The notes below the pieces were generated by a model. That model was not told the DNA's origin, did not search any database, and saw only the letters and a program-made list of their open reading frames with translations. A stretch of 64,000 bases of DNA from Archangium gephyra (GTDB taxonomy: Bacteria; Myxococcota; Myxococcia; Myxococcales; Myxococcaceae), in the NCBI RefSeq assembly GCF_001027285.1, contig NZ_CP011509.1:10688501-10752500 (forward strand). The letters run 5' to 3'. This document shows positions 1 to 8,400 of the stretch, one piece after another. Every line of letters starts with the position of its first letter. Positions within the stretch are counted from its first letter, which is position 1. The position numbers and the translations under genes were made by a program.

Positions 1-2
1 CC

Positions 3-455
3 GGCTTCAACCCGGACAACAACTGGGAGGAGGCCCTGGAGTCGGCCGAGCCCGCCATGGAGCTGGCGCAGCTGGCCACCGGCGAGGACCGGCAGGCCCT
101 GCTCGAGGGCTTCCAGGTGTTCTCCGCCCTCCCCGAGGAGGCCCGGCTGCGCCGTCTGGCCTACCTGGCCGAGTCCCTCAACCACCTGGAGCTCCTGGGC
201 CGGCTGCCCGAGGGCATGGAGCCGGCGTGGCTCTCCGGCCCCGAGACGCGCGAGTGCCATGACCGCGAGATGACGTACGTGCAGGCCCTGCGCGCCGACG
301 ACATCCCCCGCAAGGTGGCCGCGCTGGCCAAGGCCGAGCTGGGCGTGCCCGAGGGCGAGGTGCCCGAGGAGAGCGAGGACGATCTCTTCGTCCACCTGCG
401 CTGCGATGTGTGCGGCAAGGAGAAGCTCATCGTCCAGTCGCCCGCCGAGGAGTGA
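3..455 (+). CDS. hypothetical protein, 5' end outside window
   Basis: The reading frame is open from base 3 and ends in TGA at 453-455, so the true start probably lies upstream; an internal ATG at 57 is a less likely start. The visible 150 residues are acidic and probably helical, and end with a CDVCGKE segment followed by an acidic tail. The single CxxC could bind metal only with partner cysteines elsewhere. I do not recognise a family. The call as coding rests on the uninterrupted frame and GC-rich third positions. Confidence 0.6.
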   Translation, partial: GFNPDNNWEEALESAEPAMELAQLATGEDRQALLEGFQVFSALPEEARLRRLAYLAESLNHLELLGRLPEGMEPAWLSGPETRECHDREMTYVQALRADDIPRKVAALAKAELGVPEGEVPEESEDDLFVHLRCDVCGKEKLIVQSPAEE

Positions 456-616
456 GGGGCGGACGGGGGGAGTGAACGGTCCGGGACACTCCCCCTGTCC
501 CAGCTGGTACACCCGCCCGGCCCCGGGTCCCGCAAGTGGCCGGAATCCGGGGCCTGGAGGCGCGGCACGCCGGGTGCTTTGGGGGGAAGGGAACCCACAC
601 CCCGGAGCACTCCTCC

Positions 617-1558
617 ATGAAACGCCTCCAGATTCTCACGCTCGGCCTGTTCGCGCTGGCCTTCGGCCTGGTCACCACCGGCTGCGGCAACCAGAACAGC
701 GTCACCATCAAGCTCACCGATGCGCCGGGTGACTTCAAGGCCGCCGTCGTCACCATCTCCGAGGTCTATCTCCAGGGTGCGGAGGGCCGCGTGGTCCTCA
801 GCAACGAGGCCACCACCACCAACCTGGTGACGCTGGCCAACGACACCAAGGACATCGTCAAGGACGCCATCGTCCCCGCGGGCAAGTACTCCGAGCTGCG
901 CTTCGTCATCTCCGGCGCGTACATCGAGGTGGAGCAGGAGGACGGCAGCACGGCCATCTTCGCCACCTCCAACGACTACGCGGGCCTGCCCGAGGGCGCC
1001 ACCGTCTCCGGCATCCTGCAGACCCCCAGCTTCAGCACCTCCGGCGTGAAGGTGAAGCTCGACGGCGACGGCGTGGAGGTGCAGGGCGAGCAGAAGGTCA
1101 TCCTGGTGGACTTCGACGTGTCCCAGAGCTTCGGCAAGGACCGCGGCCAGGGTGACAAGTGGGTGATGAAGCCGGTCATCAAGGGCGGAGAGATGGTGTT
1201 CAGCGGCAGCGTGAACGTGACGCTGGCCCAGGGCGAGGGTGTGAGCCTGCCCACCCTGAACGGCACGCCCGTGACGCTGGGCGCCTTCCGCGCCACGCTC
1301 AAGAGCACCGAGACCGACCCGGATGGCGCCTCCGCTCCCGCCGCCGAGGAGATTGCCCTGACGGACCTCAACGGTGACGGCGTGTTCGAGGCGAGCTTCA
1401 AGTTCCTCGTGCCCGGCAACTACGAGGTGAGCTTCGTGGCTCCCGAGGGCCTGAGCTTCACCACCAACCCCGGCATCCCGGCCCCCGTCACCATCGGCTC
1501 GGGCACGGACCAGTCGAAGGCCTTCGTGCTGACCTCGGCCTCCATCACGGTGCGCTAG
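617..1558 (+). CDS. DUF4382-family lipoprotein
   Basis: A 313-residue exported protein. Met617 is chosen because a GGAG lies at 604-607 and it begins a lipoprotein signal peptide (MKRLQ, hydrophobic stretch, TTGC lipobox with Cys at about residue 20). The mature protein starts with the DUF4382 signature (VTIKLTDAPGDFKAAVVTI) and continues as a beta-rich domain to about residue 200. A second beta-sandwich region (about 205-313) follows, resembling carboxypeptidase-like or Ig-like surface domains. The family is found in bacterial surface lipoproteins of unknown function. It probably sits in the outer membrane. It faces the next gene convergently, with a hairpin between them. Confidence 0.8.
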   Translation: MKRLQILTLGLFALAFGLVTTGCGNQNSVTIKLTDAPGDFKAAVVTISEVYLQGAEGRVVLSNEATTTNLVTLANDTKDIVKDAIVPAGKYSELRFVISGAYIEVEQEDGSTAIFATSNDYAGLPEGATVSGILQTPSFSTSGVKVKLDGDGVEVQGEQKVILVDFDVSQSFGKDRGQGDKWVMKPVIKGGEMVFSGSVNVTLAQGEGVSLPTLNGTPVTLGAFRATLKSTETDPDGASAPAAEEIALTDLNGDGVFEASFKFLVPGNYEVSFVAPEGLSFTTNPGIPAPVTIGSGTDQSKAFVLTSASITVR

Positions 1559-1639
1559 CGAGCGGCTCCTCAGAAAACGGAAGAGTCCCGAGCGGACTTG
1601 TAGTAACCTGACTTCCCCAGTAGTACCCCCCTCAGTTGT

Positions 1640-1680
1640 ACCGGACGGGGATACGGCACGGCACCGTATCCCCGTTCGGT
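1640..1680. terminator. strong hairpin between convergent genes, probable bidirectional terminator
   Basis: Two 17-base arms (1640-1656 and 1664-1680) pair along their whole length with one G-T wobble around a 7-base loop. It lies between the stop of the DUF4382 gene (1558) and the minus-strand stop at 1692. There is only a short pyrimidine run downstream (CTTT), so the intrinsic strength is uncertain, but position and symmetry support a shared terminator. Confidence 0.7.
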
Positions 1681-1691
1681 CTTTGCGGGGC

Positions 1692-2669
1692 TCAGAGAAG
1701 CGAGAGCTGTTTGGGCGCGCCGAGCGCACGTGCATCCAGGCCGTGCCCGCGCAGCACCTCGGCCAGCTCCTCGGCGAAACCGTGCAGGGTGATGACGTCC
1801 CGGGCGCCGGTGGCCTTCACGTAGCGCACCAGTGACGGGCAGTCGGCATGGTCCGAGAGCGGGAAGGCCACGTCCGCGTTGTAGCGCCGCGTGGCCCCGG
1901 CCCCATCCAGCGCCCAGCCGGTGAGCACGGCGGTGGCGCGAGGCCAGAGAGGCGCGAGCGCCCCACCCCGGTTGAGGTGCGGTGGGAAGAAGAGGACCTC
2001 GCCCGGCTCCACGTGGCCCTCGTAGCGCCGCAGCGGCTCGATGGGGACGCCGAGCTCGCCGTAGAGCTTCGTCACTTCGTAGATGGAGGGATGGGCCACC
2101 AGCGGGAAGCCGCGGTCCGCCAGGTACTTCATCGCCTCCTGGCTCTTGCCCAGCGCATAGGCCAGCAGCACCGGCACCGCGCCACGCTCCAGGTGACGGC
2201 GCACCCAGGACTCCACCTGCCCCAGCACCTCCTCGCGCGGCGGGAAGACGTAGCGCGGGTGCCCGAAGGTGGACTCGATGACGAGCACGTCGCACTCGGC
2301 CACCTCGGCGGGCTCGGCGGTGAGCGAGGGCGCCAGGCTGATGTCCCCCGTGTAGACGATGCGCTTGCCGTCCTCGCGGGTGACGCGAAGCTGCGCGCTG
2401 CCCAGGACATGGCCCGCGGGCAGCAGCTCCAGGGTGAGCGAGCCCAGCGAGAAGGGTTGCCCATAGGGCACGGACAGCGGCGCGCTGAGGGTACCCAACC
2501 GGTGCGCCATGAGCCGCAACGTGGCGGCCGTGGCGATGGTGCGCTCGTGCCGGGCGATGTGGTCCGAGTGCGCGTGGCTGACGAAGGACAGCGGGGACTT
2601 GCGCTTCGCATCCAGGGACAGCGGCGTCCCCGTCAGGTGCAGTCCGTTCCTTCGCAGCTCGACGCTCAT
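1692..2669 (-). CDS. metallo-beta-lactamase-fold exonuclease (ligase-associated exonuclease type)
   Basis: A 325-residue protein of the beta-lactamase/beta-CASP nuclease superfamily. The metal motif H32-A-H34-S-D36-H37 is intact. Further conserved motifs follow: GHVLGSAQ, VYTGD, an LLAYALGKSQE segment, and LSDHAD near residue 270. The length and the short form without a KH domain match the DNA-ligase-associated exonucleases rather than CPSF-type RNA nucleases. No ligase or Lhr helicase gene is next to it; the upstream neighbour is an EamA transporter 50 bases away. A role in DNA or RNA end processing is inferred from the fold. Confidence 0.8.
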   Translation of the reverse strand: MSVELRRNGLHLTGTPLSLDAKRKSPLSFVSHAHSDHIARHERTIATAATLRLMAHRLGTLSAPLSVPYGQPFSLGSLTLELLPAGHVLGSAQLRVTREDGKRIVYTGDISLAPSLTAEPAEVAECDVLVIESTFGHPRYVFPPREEVLGQVESWVRRHLERGAVPVLLAYALGKSQEAMKYLADRGFPLVAHPSIYEVTKLYGELGVPIEPLRRYEGHVEPGEVLFFPPHLNRGGALAPLWPRATAVLTGWALDGAGATRRYNADVAFPLSDHADCPSLVRYVKATGARDVITLHGFAEELAEVLRGHGLDARALGAPKQLSLL

Positions 2670-2719
2670 GGGAAGCGCTGGGTATAGCGCGTCCCGGCGG
2701 CCATGCACGTCTTCTCGCC

Positions 2720-3685
2720 CTACTCGCTGGCTGGAGCGTCCGGCAGGCGGGGAGCCGTGCGCGCGCGTACCTTGTCCCAGAGATGGCCTCCGAGCTCGGC
2801 CACCAGCACACCCAGGACGATGAGGCCTCCGCCCACCCACTCGCGCGGGCCGAGCGTCTCGTAGCCGAGCGCCACCGAGTACACGCCGGCGAAGACGGGC
2901 TCCATGGAGCAGATGAGCGCCACGCGGACCGCGGTGGTGCGCGCCTGCGCCCACGTCTGGATGCAGATGGCCAGCGCGCTGGCGAAGAGGCCGCAGAAGG
3001 CCGCCGCGCCCACGAAGGACGGCGTCCACTCCACCCGGGCCCCGGCGAAGGGCAGGCAGAGCAGGGACAGCAGGGACACCACCCACAGCTGCACCCCCAC
3101 GAGCGCCACCACGCCCGACTTCGGCGCGTACCGCTCGGTGAGGAGGATGTGGAAGGCGTAGGCGAGCGCGCAACCCAGCGTCAGCCAGTCCCCCCGGGAG
3201 AGGCCCTGCCCCGCGTCCAGCTCCGCGCCGGTGAGGTAGCGCATGCCCACCGCCGCCAGCACCACGCCCACCCACGAGGAGAGGCGCGGCACCCGCCGGA
3301 AGAGGGCCAGCCCCAGCACCGGGACGAGCACCACGTACAACCCGGTGATGAAGGCCGAGCGCGAGGGCGTGGTGGACACCAGTCCCACCGTCTGCAGGGC
3401 GAAGCCGAGGAAGAGGAAGACGCCCATCAGCAGTCCCCGGCGCAGCGTCTGGGGGACGAGCAGCTCGCGCCGGGCGACGGCCGTGAGCGCCAGCGCGCCG
3501 ATGCTGAAGCGCAGCGCGAGGAAGGAGAAGGGGTCTCCATGGCTGAGCGCCCCCTTCACCACCACGAAGGTGATGCCCCAGAAGGCGGTGATGAGGGCCA
3601 GGGCCCCGTCCGCCTGGAGGCGCACCCGCGCCTCGGTGTGGGACGGGATGCCCGTCGTCTGCGTCGGTGCCGGAGTGCTGCTCAC
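2720..3685 (-). CDS. EamA/DMT-family membrane transporter
   Basis: A 321-residue integral membrane protein with about ten hydrophobic segments, starting with ALALITAFWGITFVVVKG, a typical first EamA helix. The two-repeat layout (about 28-160 and 175-300) is that of drug/metabolite transporters. It starts 15 bases downstream of the S24/S26-GNAT gene on the same strand, so it may be co-transcribed with the RiPP-like operon and could be its exporter. That role is only inferred from position; the substrate cannot be told from sequence. Confidence 0.85.
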   Translation of the reverse strand: MSSTPAPTQTTGIPSHTEARVRLQADGALALITAFWGITFVVVKGALSHGDPFSFLALRFSIGALALTAVARRELLVPQTLRRGLLMGVFLFLGFALQTVGLVSTTPSRSAFITGLYVVLVPVLGLALFRRVPRLSSWVGVVLAAVGMRYLTGAELDAGQGLSRGDWLTLGCALAYAFHILLTERYAPKSGVVALVGVQLWVVSLLSLLCLPFAGARVEWTPSFVGAAAFCGLFASALAICIQTWAQARTTAVRVALICSMEPVFAGVYSVALGYETLGPREWVGGGLIVLGVLVAELGGHLWDKVRARTAPRLPDAPASE

Positions 3686-3700
3686 GGGGCTGCTTTTGGC

Positions 3701-4486
3701 CTACCCACCGGGCCGATGCAATGGGAGAGACGGCACCTTCCAGCCTCGAGCCCTCGCCTGCCGGGCGAGCTCCCGCAGGAGCGCTCCGTCCACGCCGAGC
3801 CCTCGGGCCACCGGGGCCACTCCGTGCCACCGCACCCGCGCGCTCCCCTCCTCCGCGTAGAGGAAGCCCCGGAGCCGGCCCCTCGCGTCGAAAGCCCCCA
3901 GCGCCAGTCCCGTGCCCCGGGCGAGCTCCGCTCCCAGCTCCGCCGCCGCGAGGGGCAGGTGGTGCCCCACGAAGACGAGCAGGGCCTGCGCCTCACCGGG
4001 ACGCAGCGGGCGCACCGTCCACGCGCCGAGCCACCGGGCCCGCCCGGGCCTCGTCCACGCAGAGGTTCCCCACTCTCGCGCCAGCCGCAGGGCGCCTCGT
4101 GACACGGGGCTGTGGAAGGCCGTGGTGCCCAGGCGCTGCGCGGCACGAAGCAGCGGGCGCGCGAACACGGGCACGGGCAGCTCCACGCCCCGTGTCCGCA
4201 CGCGGATGACGCGTCCGAGCAGCTCGGCGGACGGGTCCTCGCGTCCCAGCAGCGAGGCGGTGCGCACCGGGGACGTGCCCGTCACGAGGTGCGCGGTCAG
4301 CCCGCCATCCGCCCGCAGCAGCACGGCGAGGTCCCCCGGAGCCACCGCCTCCGCCGCGCACCGGAGCACCTGGAGGGAGTCACCACTGCGCAACAGGGGC
4401 CACATGCTGCGGCCCAGTCCTCGCACCCAGAGCCTCCCGCCCTCCGGGAGCTGGCGCAGCACCTGCCCCACGGCCACGGACGTCAC
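3701..4486 (-). CDS. S24/S26 (LexA/signal-peptidase-like) domain fused to a GNAT-like domain
   Basis: A 261-residue protein read from a GTG at 4486-4484, whose TGA-overlapping context (GTGA) couples it to the kinase-like gene upstream. Residues 1-110 look like an S24/S26 peptidase core: GRSMWPLL with candidate nucleophile Ser27, then GDLAVLL and a TAHLV segment with His66 where SipW-type peptidases carry histidine instead of lysine. Residues about 150-261 end in VAPVARGLGVDGALL, which resembles the acetyl-CoA-binding loop of GNAT acetyltransferases. In the operon it could trim or acetylate the small peptide at 5253. Activity is inferred, and the peptidase domain may be a degenerate binding module. 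Confidence 0.65.
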   Translation of the reverse strand: MTSVAVGQVLRQLPEGGRLWVRGLGRSMWPLLRSGDSLQVLRCAAEAVAPGDLAVLLRADGGLTAHLVTGTSPVRTASLLGREDPSAELLGRVIRVRTRGVELPVPVFARPLLRAAQRLGTTAFHSPVSRGALRLAREWGTSAWTRPGRARWLGAWTVRPLRPGEAQALLVFVGHHLPLAAAELGAELARGTGLALGAFDARGRLRGFLYAEEGSARVRWHGVAPVARGLGVDGALLRELARQARARGWKVPSLPLHRPGG

Positions 4487-5253
4487 GCCGCCTCCACGAA
4501 GTCCCTCGCGAAGACGCCCGCGTCCGGCGACTTGCGGCAGGTGAAGCGGAACAGGCCCACGCCTCCAGCCAGCGCCACCGCACGCGCCGCCAGCTCCGGG
4601 CGCGACACCGTTCCCGGAGGCGGCCGGTAGGCCTGCTGCAACAGGAGGCGCACCGCTTCCGGGGCCTCCACGGGACTCACCGACTCGGCCGGGCCCTTCA
4701 CCACCCAGACGATGCGCGCCAGCCGCGCCGCCGCGCACGTGGGCACCAGGTCCGCATCCGAGCGGAACGGACTCCCATGCACCTGGCCCGAGGGCAGCAG
4801 CCCCACCGTCTCGTCCGACAGCAGCGCGCCTCCCGCCGCCACCGCGCTGCGCGCCAGCGTGGACTTGCCAGCGCCACTCGGGCCCACGATGACCAGCGCC
4901 CCCGTGGAGAACGCCACCGCCGCCGCGTGGAGCAGCAGGCCTCCCTGGCGCAGTACGCTCACCAGCACCGCCGCCCGGAGCGCCGCCTCCGCCGCGAAGG
5001 GGTCCGGAGGGATGTGCGCCACCACCCGCTCGGCCTCCACCTCGACGGAGCCCCACACGGGCCGCTGCGCATCCAGGAGGAAGCCCCGCGCAGCCGCCTC
5101 GGGAGACGCGGGACGGGCACTCAGGCGCAACCGGGGGGAGCCCGCCTGCCCGGAGGGCTGGAGGTGGGACCAGACGCACCGCTGCTCGAGCAGCGGAACG
5201 AGCCCGTCCTCCACCTCGATGACGCCCTCCCCCGCCCGCACCTCACAACCCAT
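4483..5253 (-). CDS. HPr-kinase/PEPCK-like P-loop ATPase (RiPP-cluster type)
   Basis: A 256-residue protein with a P-loop GPSGAGKST at 124-132, preceded by LLLHAAAV (His109) and followed by LLSDETV (Asp147, Glu148). This arrangement is typical of HprK-like kinases, but the HPr-binding N-terminal domain is missing. Proteins of this size occur in lasso-peptide and other PqqD-containing peptide clusters. Its ATG overlaps the stop of the peptide gene by one base (TGATG), and its stop overlaps the GTG start of the next gene, so translation of all three is probably coupled. It may phosphorylate or activate the peptide; no substrate is proven. Confidence 0.75.
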   Translation of the reverse strand: MGCEVRAGEGVIEVEDGLVPLLEQRCVWSHLQPSGQAGSPRLRLSARPASPEAAARGFLLDAQRPVWGSVEVEAERVVAHIPPDPFAAEAALRAAVLVSVLRQGGLLLHAAAVAFSTGALVIVGPSGAGKSTLARSAVAAGGALLSDETVGLLPSGQVHGSPFRSDADLVPTCAAARLARIVWVVKGPAESVSPVEAPEAVRLLLQQAYRPPPGTVSRPELAARAVALAGGVGLFRFTCRKSPDAGVFARDFVEAA

Positions 5254-5399
5254 CAGAAATCGCCGTCAGGGGGACGGATGTCGCAGTTGGGCTCGCACTC
5301 CTGTCCCTGGGAGGCGAAGAGGTTGGCCACGAGAATCTTCTCCGAACGGATCGCCGGAGGCCGGTAGGGCCGCTTGCGCTTCCTGGTCTCGTCGGGCAT
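5253..5399 (-). CDS. short peptide, candidate RiPP precursor
   Basis: A 48-residue peptide beginning MPDETRKRKRPYRPPAIRSE. Two in-frame ATGs exist (5405 and 5399); the AGAGGA at 5411-5406 leaves no gap before the first and six bases before the second, so the second is chosen. The N-terminal half is basic and has a Y-x-x-P-x-I/L spacing like leader peptides bound by PqqD/RRE domains. The C-terminal half (SQGQECEPNCDIRPPDGDF) has two cysteines and many Asp/Glu/Pro and could be a modified core. It lies 12 bases after the giant lipoprotein gene and overlaps the HprK-like gene. It could instead be a small structural partner of that lipoprotein. Confidence 0.7.
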   Translation of the reverse strand: MPDETRKRKRPYRPPAIRSEKILVANLFASQGQECEPNCDIRPPDGDF

Positions 5400-5405
5400 C
5401 GCCAT

Positions 5406-5411
5406 TCCTCT
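5406..5411 (-). promoter_or_regulatory. ribosome binding site deciding the peptide start
   Basis: AGAGGA on the minus strand directly follows the TGA of the giant lipoprotein gene. It lies six bases before ATG 5399-5397 and abuts ATG 5405-5403, which favours the downstream start for the 48-residue peptide. Confidence 0.55.
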
Positions 5412-8400
5412 TCAATACCAGATCTGCACCCGGGCGCCGCGGGTGTCGAGGTTGTCTCCCGCCGCGATGTCCGGCCGGCCGTCCGCGTTGAAGTCCCCCG
5501 TGGTCACGCTCACCCCCAGCGCCCCGGCACCCGAGTAGGTGACACGTCCCTGGCTCAACCCGCCCACGTTCCGCTCGAACTCCGAGCCCGGGGTCGCCTG
5601 GTTGTAGAGCACCCAGACCGAGCCGCCCGACAGGATGTTCGTCCCGGCGATGATGTCCGTCCGCCCGTCCCCGTTGATGTCGGCGCAGGCCAGCCCGTTG
5701 CCGAAGTTGTTGGCCCCCGCGATGGTCATGGTCCCGGAGGGGGGATAGCCCACCACGTCGCCATCCGCGTACACGTGGAGGCGGTTCGCGAAGGGATAGC
5801 TGATCACCAGGTCACGCCCCGAGCCGCCCACCAGGTCCACGTTGGCGCACGCCTCCGTGCCGAAACCATCGAAGCGGGTGTCGGAGGTCGTCGACTGGGA
5901 GAGCCTCTGCAAGGCCGAGCCGGCCGGGATGGAGGCCGTGGCATCCACCACCGCCTTGCCGGAGAAGAGATAGAACCGGTTGAGCAGCTCGCGCGAAGCC
6001 GGCAGCGCGAAGTCCCCGTAGCCATCGCCGGTGATGTCTCCCAGCCAGGCCACGCCACGCTGACGGCCGAAGGTGTTGATGGCGGTGGAGACCGGAGGCG
6101 ACTCGCCGGTGAAGATGCGGTCCGCCCGGGTGGCGGGGACGTGGCAGCGCTCACTGGCCACCGAGCAGGGCGCCCCCGAGGTGGAATCCAGCTGCAGGGC
6201 GTCCCACTGCGCCCGTTTGCGCCCGAAGAAGAGGTACACCCGCCCCACGCCGCTGTTCTCGTAGGAGGAGCTGAGCACCACCTCGCCGAGGCCATCCCCG
6301 TTGATGTCGCCGATGATGCGCGCCGCCACTCCGAGCCGCCCGCCCGCCACCGTCCCCCGGAACTCGATGGGCGTCGGGTCCACGACCTTCGACGGGTCCA
6401 GGGAGCCGCCGAAGTAGAGGAAGGCCCGGCCGAGATTGCTGTTCCAACCGGACGCCCCCACGAGCAGGTCCGCCTTCCCCTCGGTGGACGCATCCCCCAC
6501 GTTGCCCACGGCGAGATCGATACCGAAGTACTGCACCAGGCTGTCCGGTGGCTGCAGGACCTGCATGGCGCCACTGCTTCCCGAGGGGAAGAGGTTCGCC
6601 CCCGAGTACACGTACACCGCGCCCCGGTTGGACTCCTGGTCGAAGTTGGCGACCACGAGGTCATCGCCCGGCGTGCTGTCCAGGTTGCCGGAGGCCACGA
6701 GGTAGCCGAAGCGGGAACCGATCCCCGTCCCCGGGCCGGGCACCTCGCGGTTGCGCAGGAAGTTATCCACCGTCACGGGCGCGGCGATGCGGCTGTAGTT
6801 GCCCACCTCGTCACGAGCACGGAGCTGGAGGGAGTAGGAGGTCAACGCGGGCAGCGGCGTGAGGGTGAAGGCCGTGGTGGTAGCGGCCAGCGGCGTGGCA
6901 CTGGCCTGCTTCACCTTGCCGTTGAAGAAGAGCGCATCCGTGGTGATGCCGCCCGCCTGGGCGACGATCGTCGACCAGCGCAGGTCATACCCCGTGGGCT
7001 CCCCGGAGGCGGTGTCCGAGCCATCGTCCTTCACGGCGGTCCAGTTGACGGCCACCGAGGCGGTGCGCTCGGCCCCCGCCACGACGTTGGCCGTCACCAC
7101 CGGGGCCGCCGGAGGCCGGACGTCCACGGTGACGGTGGCGCTCCGGCGCGTCTCGTTGCCAGCGGCGTCGCTCGCCACGATGACCAGGGAGCCCGTCGTG
7201 CCATGCGGCAGGATGATGGGCAGGTCCAGCGACTTGTCATCCGAGTCGAGCACCACCGCCGGCTTCACCAGGTCCACGTCGTTGTAGAGGACGCGCACCG
7301 TGCCGTTGTTGCCGCCCGTCACGCGGAAGGCGAGCTTCGCATCGGCGTCCCCGTCCGGAGTGAGGTCGGCGATGTAGTGGGAAGGCACGGGGGTGCGGAA
7401 GAAGGCCTCGTTGGAGTCGGCCACGTAGAAGAGCGTCGTCGCGGACGGAACCACGCTCGCGAGGCCCGGCCCCGTGAGGTCGACGGAGATGCTGGCGGAG
7501 ACGGAGGTGGGGGTGCGGCCGTCGTCCATCTCGAGGCGCAGCGTGGTGGTCGCCGCATCCGGGAGCGTGACGTTGAAGCCGAAGGCGCCGGTGCTCGCGT
7601 CCGCCGTGGCCGTGGCCTCGGGCGTCGTCGCCGAGCCGCGGAACAGGCGGACCTGACGTCCCATGCACACGCTCGTCACGCCCTCGAGGCGGTACTGCAG
7701 GCCCGCCGCCGCCGGATTGAGATCGTCCTTCTGGATCAACGTGACCGCCGTGCCCGAGGGCTTCGTGAAGCGCTGGTCGCACCCCTCGAAGGTGACGTTG
7801 ACGTTCTCCACGAGGACGACGGCGGTGTTGCCCACCACGTCACTCACCTCGAAGCGGATGTCCTGCACGCCAAGCACCAGGTTCGTCTTCACGGAGATCA
7901 GCCCGTCAGTGCCCACGATGGGAGACGCGAGCGGCACGGGGGCACGCCCGTCCTTGGGGACACTGGTGAGGCTGACCGTCCGGCCCGTGGCACCGGACAC
8001 GGTGGCGCGAAGCTCCACGATGGACGAGCTCAGCTCCGAGCCCGAGGCCGGCGTGGGCGCCACCGGCACCAGCACGGGCGCCTCGAAGTCCACCGTCGCG
8101 GTCCGCGTGACGACCGTCTGGTTGCCGGCCTCGTCAGTGGCCTGGAGGCGGAACGTATAGGTCGTGAGGCCCGAGGTGGAGACCGTGAAGGGCTCGGAGA
8201 TCTTCAACGCGGAGGGCGTGAGCTTCCGGAGCTCACCTGACGGGGCGACCTGGATCTCCACACCCTCGGCCCCCACATCGGGGCTCGTCCGGGCGGAGAG
8301 GAGGAGCTGATAGCCCGGGGTGGCGGGGACCATGTCATCCCTGGGGCCGAAGACGGTCTTGTCCGGAGGCGACACGTCCGCGAGGACCGGGGGGAAGCGA

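Noticed and set aside
483-501. Hairpin GGGACA-loop-TGTCCC after the first partial gene as a terminator
   Set aside because: The stem is only six pairs and no T-run follows, so it is not distinguishable from chance in GC-rich DNA.
5400-5405. First ATG (5405-5403) as the start of the 48-residue peptide
   Set aside because: The AGAGGA abuts this ATG with no spacing, whereas the next in-frame ATG has a six-base gap.
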